This document shows, piece by piece, positions 7,548 to 10,153 of a stretch of DNA of 10,153 nt. The stretch lies in assembly GCA_046299435.1 (NCBI GenBank), contig JBKBIC010000175.1, forward strand, positions 1 to 10,153, in the 5' to 3' direction. The position numbers were made by a program, and so were the translations under genes. The notes beneath the pieces were generated by a model. The model made no database searches, was not told the DNA's origin, and saw only the letters and a list, made by a program, of their open reading frames with translations. This DNA is from M3007 sp046299435 (GTDB taxonomy: Bacteria; Bacteroidota; Bacteroidia; Chitinophagales; Saprospiraceae). The stretch's first letter is position 1, and each line of letters begins with the position of its first letter.

Positions 7548-7564
7548 ATTGATTGACAATCAAT
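7548..7564. promoter_or_regulatory. 17-base perfect palindrome upstream of nuoM
   Basis: ATTGATTG and CAATCAAT flank a single central base. The odd-centred, AT-rich dyad fits a dimeric repressor site better than an intrinsic terminator, which would need a loop and a GC-rich stem. It lies between the DUF5615 stop and the nuoM start. It might be an operator for the adjacent toxin-antitoxin-like pair or a scar of its insertion; both are inferences. Confidence 0.4.
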
Positions 7565-7573
7565 CTTTTAAAC

Positions 7574-7912
7574 TTAGACTACGATGGTTTCTTCTCGATA
7601 AACCAATACCAACTTATGGGCATCACTCAACGGCGAAATCATTTCCCAGTTTTCCTCGATAAATTGCTGAAACTCTTTTCGTTTCATGTTCCCGACCCGA
7701 AAGTGAATGACTCGGGGCGGCGGAGAAGCAAGCAGCATCCGGTCGTGAAAATCGTAATCCTTCGTGATTATGGTCAGGTCGTTGGCTTTGGCGTATTCCC
7801 AGATTTCAGTGTCCGACCATTTATCATTCAATTCCACAACGTGCTGAAATTCAGGTGGTCGCCAGTTACCAAAGTATTTGGGAATGTTTACATCCAATAG
7901 GTATTTGGGCAT
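7574..7912 (-). CDS. DUF5615 family PIN-like protein, putative toxin nuclease
   Basis: A 112-residue protein recognised as DUF5615 (Mut7-C/PIN-like fold). It has the N-terminal LLDVNIPKYF segment with Asp7, a central SDTEIWEYAKAND helix (Asp34, Glu36), the strand-turn TIITKDYDFHDR with Asp52 and Asp54, and the tail pattern RVIHFRVGN. The acidic residues fit a metal-dependent nuclease centre. Family members are commonly paired with DUF433 proteins and treated as VapC-like toxins, though activity here is inferred. The usual DEN triplet near residue 7 reads DVN. ATG 7912 is preferred; an in-frame TTG at 7918 would overlap the DUF433 stop. The gene starts two bases after DUF433. Its sequence looks AT-richer than the flanking nuo genes, which suggests acquisition by transfer. 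Confidence 0.85.
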   Translation of the reverse strand: MPKYLLDVNIPKYFGNWRPPEFQHVVELNDKWSDTEIWEYAKANDLTIITKDYDFHDRMLLASPPPRVIHFRVGNMKRKEFQQFIEENWEMISPLSDAHKLVLVYREETIVV

Positions 7913-7914
7913 GG

Positions 7915-8154
7915 TCAAGCAGCTTTTGCAAGTGGAAGAACCCGATAATCAGCCATCATTTTTGCTGCAAACTGCAAACACGCATCAATATCTTCTGCTT
8001 CCAACCACGGATAGCCCTCCAAAATCTCCTCTTTTGAATCGCCGGCGGCCAAATATTCCAGTACAGTCTGCACTGTTATCCGCATCCCCCGAATGGTCGG
8101 GCGGCCTCCGCAGAGGTCTGGGTCAACAGTGATTCGGTCGGTCAAGTATTTCAT
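7915..8154 (-). CDS. DUF433 family protein, putative antitoxin
   Basis: A 79-residue protein with the DUF433 signature: MKYLTDRITVDPDLCGGRP, then TIRGMRITVQTVLEYLAAG, and the helical segment SKEEILEGYPWLEAEDIDAC. The family has a helix-turn-helix-like fold and is commonly found upstream of DUF5615 nuclease-like proteins, where it is taken to neutralise the toxin and possibly bind its own promoter. ATG 8154 is chosen over an upstream in-frame TTG at 8160 because it gives the typical N-terminus. It begins 15 bases after the nuoL stop and ends two bases before DUF5615. No convincing promoter is visible in the short gap, so it is probably carried on the nuo transcript or uses a promoter inside the nuoL end. 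Confidence 0.88.
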   Translation of the reverse strand: MKYLTDRITVDPDLCGGRPTIRGMRITVQTVLEYLAAGDSKEEILEGYPWLEAEDIDACLQFAAKMMADYRVLPLAKAA

Positions 8155-8169
8155 AATCAATGGCTTAGG

Positions 8170-10053
8170 TTACACAAACATTGTCAAAAACAGCAGCACC
8201 GCCCCGACCACCATGCCGAGCAAATAGTATTCGATGTTGCCGTTTTGGAGTTTCCGCAGTTCGCCACCGAGCCGTTGCACGCCGTTTCCGATGCCGTTCA
8301 CCACGCCGTCAATGGCATAGATGTCGGCGTAGTAGTGAAACAGTTTGGAGAGTTTCTCCGTCGGGCGCACGAACAGCACGTCGTAGATTTCATCCACATA
8401 GAACTTATTGGCGAGCAACTTCGTAGCCCCGGTTTGGGCTGCGTCAGCCACCGGCAAATTTTGTTTTTTGCCATAGACGAAATACAGCGCGACGATAATC
8501 ACCATTGCCAGCGAGGTCGTGAAAATCATCAGGCCCCACTCCGTGCTTTCGTCCAAATGGATTTCCGGCGACGGCACCACCGGCGCGAACCAGTGCGCCA
8601 GCCATTGCTCGTTGCCGAGGTGCATGAAATGCGGGGTGTTCAAAAAGCCGCCCACGACCGAAAGTACCGCCAAAATGATGAGCGGCACGGTCATCACCGC
8701 CGGGCTTTCGTGCAGGTGGTGTTTCTGCTCCGCCGTGCCCCGGAACTCGCCGAAGAAGGTGACGTACAGCAGTCGGCACATATAAATCGCCGTCAGCATC
8801 GCGCTCAACCCAGCGAAGCCCCACCAAATCTTGCCGCCATGCGCCCAAGTGAGCGCGAAAATTTCATCTTTTGAGAAAAAGCCGGCCAGCAGCGGGAAGC
8901 CCGAAATGGCGAACGTGCCAATCAAAAACACCCAAAAAGTCACGGGCATGGCTTTCCGCAGGCCGCCCATGTTGCGGATGTCCTGCTCGCCGCCCATGCC
9001 GTGAATCACGCTGCCCGCGCTCAAAAACAGCAGGGCTTTGAAAAATGCGTGCGTCGTCACATGGAACATCGCACTGACGTACGCGCCCATGCCGAGCGCG
9101 ACGAACATCAAACCCAATTGAGACACCGTGGAATACGCCAGCACTTTTTTGATGTCGTTCTGCCGCAGGCCGATGATGGCCGTGAAAATCGCCGTGACCA
9201 AACCCACAAACGCCACGACGTGCATGGCTTCCGGCGAGGCCGAATACAGCCCATTGCAACGCGCCACGAGGTAAATGCCCGCCGTCACCATCGTGGCCGC
9301 GTGGATGAGCGCGGAGACCGGAGTCGGGCCGGCCATAGCGTCGGGCAGCCAAGTGTACAGCGGGATTTGCGCGGATTTGCCGCAGGCACCGACGAACAGC
9401 AGGAGGCAAATCGTGGTAATCGTCGCGCCGTCGGCGGTGCCGATTTTGGCGAACACTTCTGCGTAATTCAGGCTGCCGAAGGTCTTGAAAATCAGGAACA
9501 TACCGAGCAACAGCGCGAGGTCGCCGATGCGGTTCATGATGAACGCTTTGCGGGCGGCTTTGCCGTAGTCCACGTTCGTGTACCAAAAACCGATGAGCAG
9601 GTACGAGCACAGCCCCACGCCTTCCCAACCGAAAAAGAGCATCACGAAATTGTCGCCCATGACGAGCAGCAACATGCTGAAAACGAACAAGTTAAGGTAC
9701 GCGAAGAACTTGTGGAAGCCCTCGTCGTCGTGCATATAGCCGATGCTGTACACATGGATCAGGAAGCCCACGCCCGTGATGATGAGCATCATCCAGACCG
9801 AAAGTTGGTCCACGAGGAAGCCGAAATTGACCGTCAGGCTGTCCACCGCGAGGAACTGGTAGAGTTGGCTGGAAATGCCCTGCCCGCTGGCCGCGATTTC
9901 GTTGAAACAGCCGACCGTCAGCGCGAACGAGGCCAAAATACTGCCCGCTCCGACGATGCCGACGGCGGTCTTGCCGAGTTGTTTTCCGAAAAGCCCGTTC
10001 ACCAAAAAGCCGATGAACGGGAGGAAGGGAATTAGTGGTATCAGTGATTGCAT
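8170..10053 (-). CDS. nuoL: NADH-quinone oxidoreductase subunit L (NuoL)
   Basis: The distal and largest antiporter-like subunit of complex I, which carries the long lateral helix bracing the membrane arm. The product is 627 residues, close to the E. coli length. Channel residues are in place: Glu144 in FGWEGVGLCSYLL, Lys226 in GACGKSAQIPLYTWLPDAMA, His251 in ALIHAATMVTAGIYL, Lys302/Lys303 in NDIKKVLAYSTVSQLG, Lys339 in HAFFKALLF and Lys395 in GFFSKDEIF. The C-terminal part from about residue 500 holds a helix, a polar amphipathic stretch (540-605) and a last transmembrane helix, as expected. ATG 10053 gives MQSLIPLIPFLPFIGF; a TTG two codons upstream is less likely. nuoK, which normally precedes nuoL, is not immediately upstream; a possible IS end lies there instead. 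Confidence 0.97.
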   Translation of the reverse strand: MQSLIPLIPFLPFIGFLVNGLFGKQLGKTAVGIVGAGSILASFALTVGCFNEIAASGQGISSQLYQFLAVDSLTVNFGFLVDQLSVWMMLIITGVGFLIHVYSIGYMHDDEGFHKFFAYLNLFVFSMLLLVMGDNFVMLFFGWEGVGLCSYLLIGFWYTNVDYGKAARKAFIMNRIGDLALLLGMFLIFKTFGSLNYAEVFAKIGTADGATITTICLLLFVGACGKSAQIPLYTWLPDAMAGPTPVSALIHAATMVTAGIYLVARCNGLYSASPEAMHVVAFVGLVTAIFTAIIGLRQNDIKKVLAYSTVSQLGLMFVALGMGAYVSAMFHVTTHAFFKALLFLSAGSVIHGMGGEQDIRNMGGLRKAMPVTFWVFLIGTFAISGFPLLAGFFSKDEIFALTWAHGGKIWWGFAGLSAMLTAIYMCRLLYVTFFGEFRGTAEQKHHLHESPAVMTVPLIILAVLSVVGGFLNTPHFMHLGNEQWLAHWFAPVVPSPEIHLDESTEWGLMIFTTSLAMVIIVALYFVYGKKQNLPVADAAQTGATKLLANKFYVDEIYDVLFVRPTEKLSKLFHYYADIYAIDGVVNGIGNGVQRLGGELRKLQNGNIEYYLLGMVVGAVLLFLTMFV

Positions 10054-10077
10054 GAGCAATTGTTACGTTCTCTTTTT

Positions 10078-10152
10078 TTAGGGTTTGTCTGAAAAATACC
10101 TTTTCAACGTCATCCGAATGAAAGCGAGTTGAACAAAAGCCAAGAAAGCGTC
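10078..10152 (-). mobile_element. Possible IS end: transposase C-terminus with terminal sequence
   Basis: Reading leftwards from the window edge, one frame gives FLAFVQLAFIRM, then TLKRYFSDKP and a TAA at 10080-10078. The alternation of Ala, Phe and Leu followed by a basic tail resembles the C-terminus of DDE transposases of the IS5 type. The final codons coincide with GGGTTTGTCTGAAAAA on the plus strand (from 10081), which looks like an IS terminal inverted repeat; the transposase stop falls next to it, as is common in compact IS elements. Only 25 codons are visible, so the family assignment is an inference from pattern. If correct, the element ends about 25 bases upstream of nuoL. Confidence 0.4.
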
Positions 10153-10153
10153 T

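Noticed and set aside
8175..8182. AATGTTTG on the minus strand ahead of DUF433 as a Bacteroidota -7 box
   Set aside because: It misses the first consensus base and has no TTG element at the -33 distance; it lies at the nuoL end by coding necessity.

Overview
The window looks like a moderately GC-rich chromosome of a Bacteroidota bacterium. The evidence is a Bacteroidota-type LptD ending in an aromatic beta-barrel signature, a DEAD-box helicase with the Bacteroidota N-terminal pattern, nuoL/nuoM/nuoN as separate genes, and a DUF433/DUF5615 toxin-antitoxin pair. A Saprospiria-like lineage is only a guess. No rRNA, tRNA or CRISPR array was seen, and no stretch over 300 bases lacks a gene.

Left edge (1-297): a gene read leftwards appears to start at position 239 with a signal-peptide-like N-terminus. 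It runs into a 27-base C tract (G on its coding strand) and leaves frame: as printed it stops at 45-47, but a net +1 or -2 change in the tract would join it to a second frame that stays open to position 1. The tract also forms one arm of a nearly perfect 24-bp inverted repeat. This is either a phase-variable exported protein or a sequencing/assembly artefact. A short divergent intergenic region (240-297) carries a hairpin directly in front of lptD.

Plus strand (298-4474): lptD (outer-membrane LPS assembly) is followed by a DEAD-box RNA helicase that probably starts at TTG. The helicase end overlaps the convergent nuoN end by 16 bases.

Minus strand (10053 down to 4459): the membrane-arm end of respiratory complex I, in the order nuoL, DUF433, DUF5615, nuoM, S4-domain protein, nuoN. 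The three Nuo proteins are the antiporter-like proton-pumping subunits and keep their key channel residues. Two unrelated accessory units sit between them: a toxin-antitoxin-like pair between nuoL and nuoM, and a 71-residue RNA-binding S4 protein between nuoM and nuoN. Spacing is tight throughout (15, 2, 33, 2 and 29 bases), so the set is probably one transcript.

Right edge (10054-10153): nuoK does not directly precede nuoL. The sequence there instead reads as a possible transposase C-terminus ending in an IS-like terminal sequence, which suggests the nuo cluster was interrupted just before nuoL.
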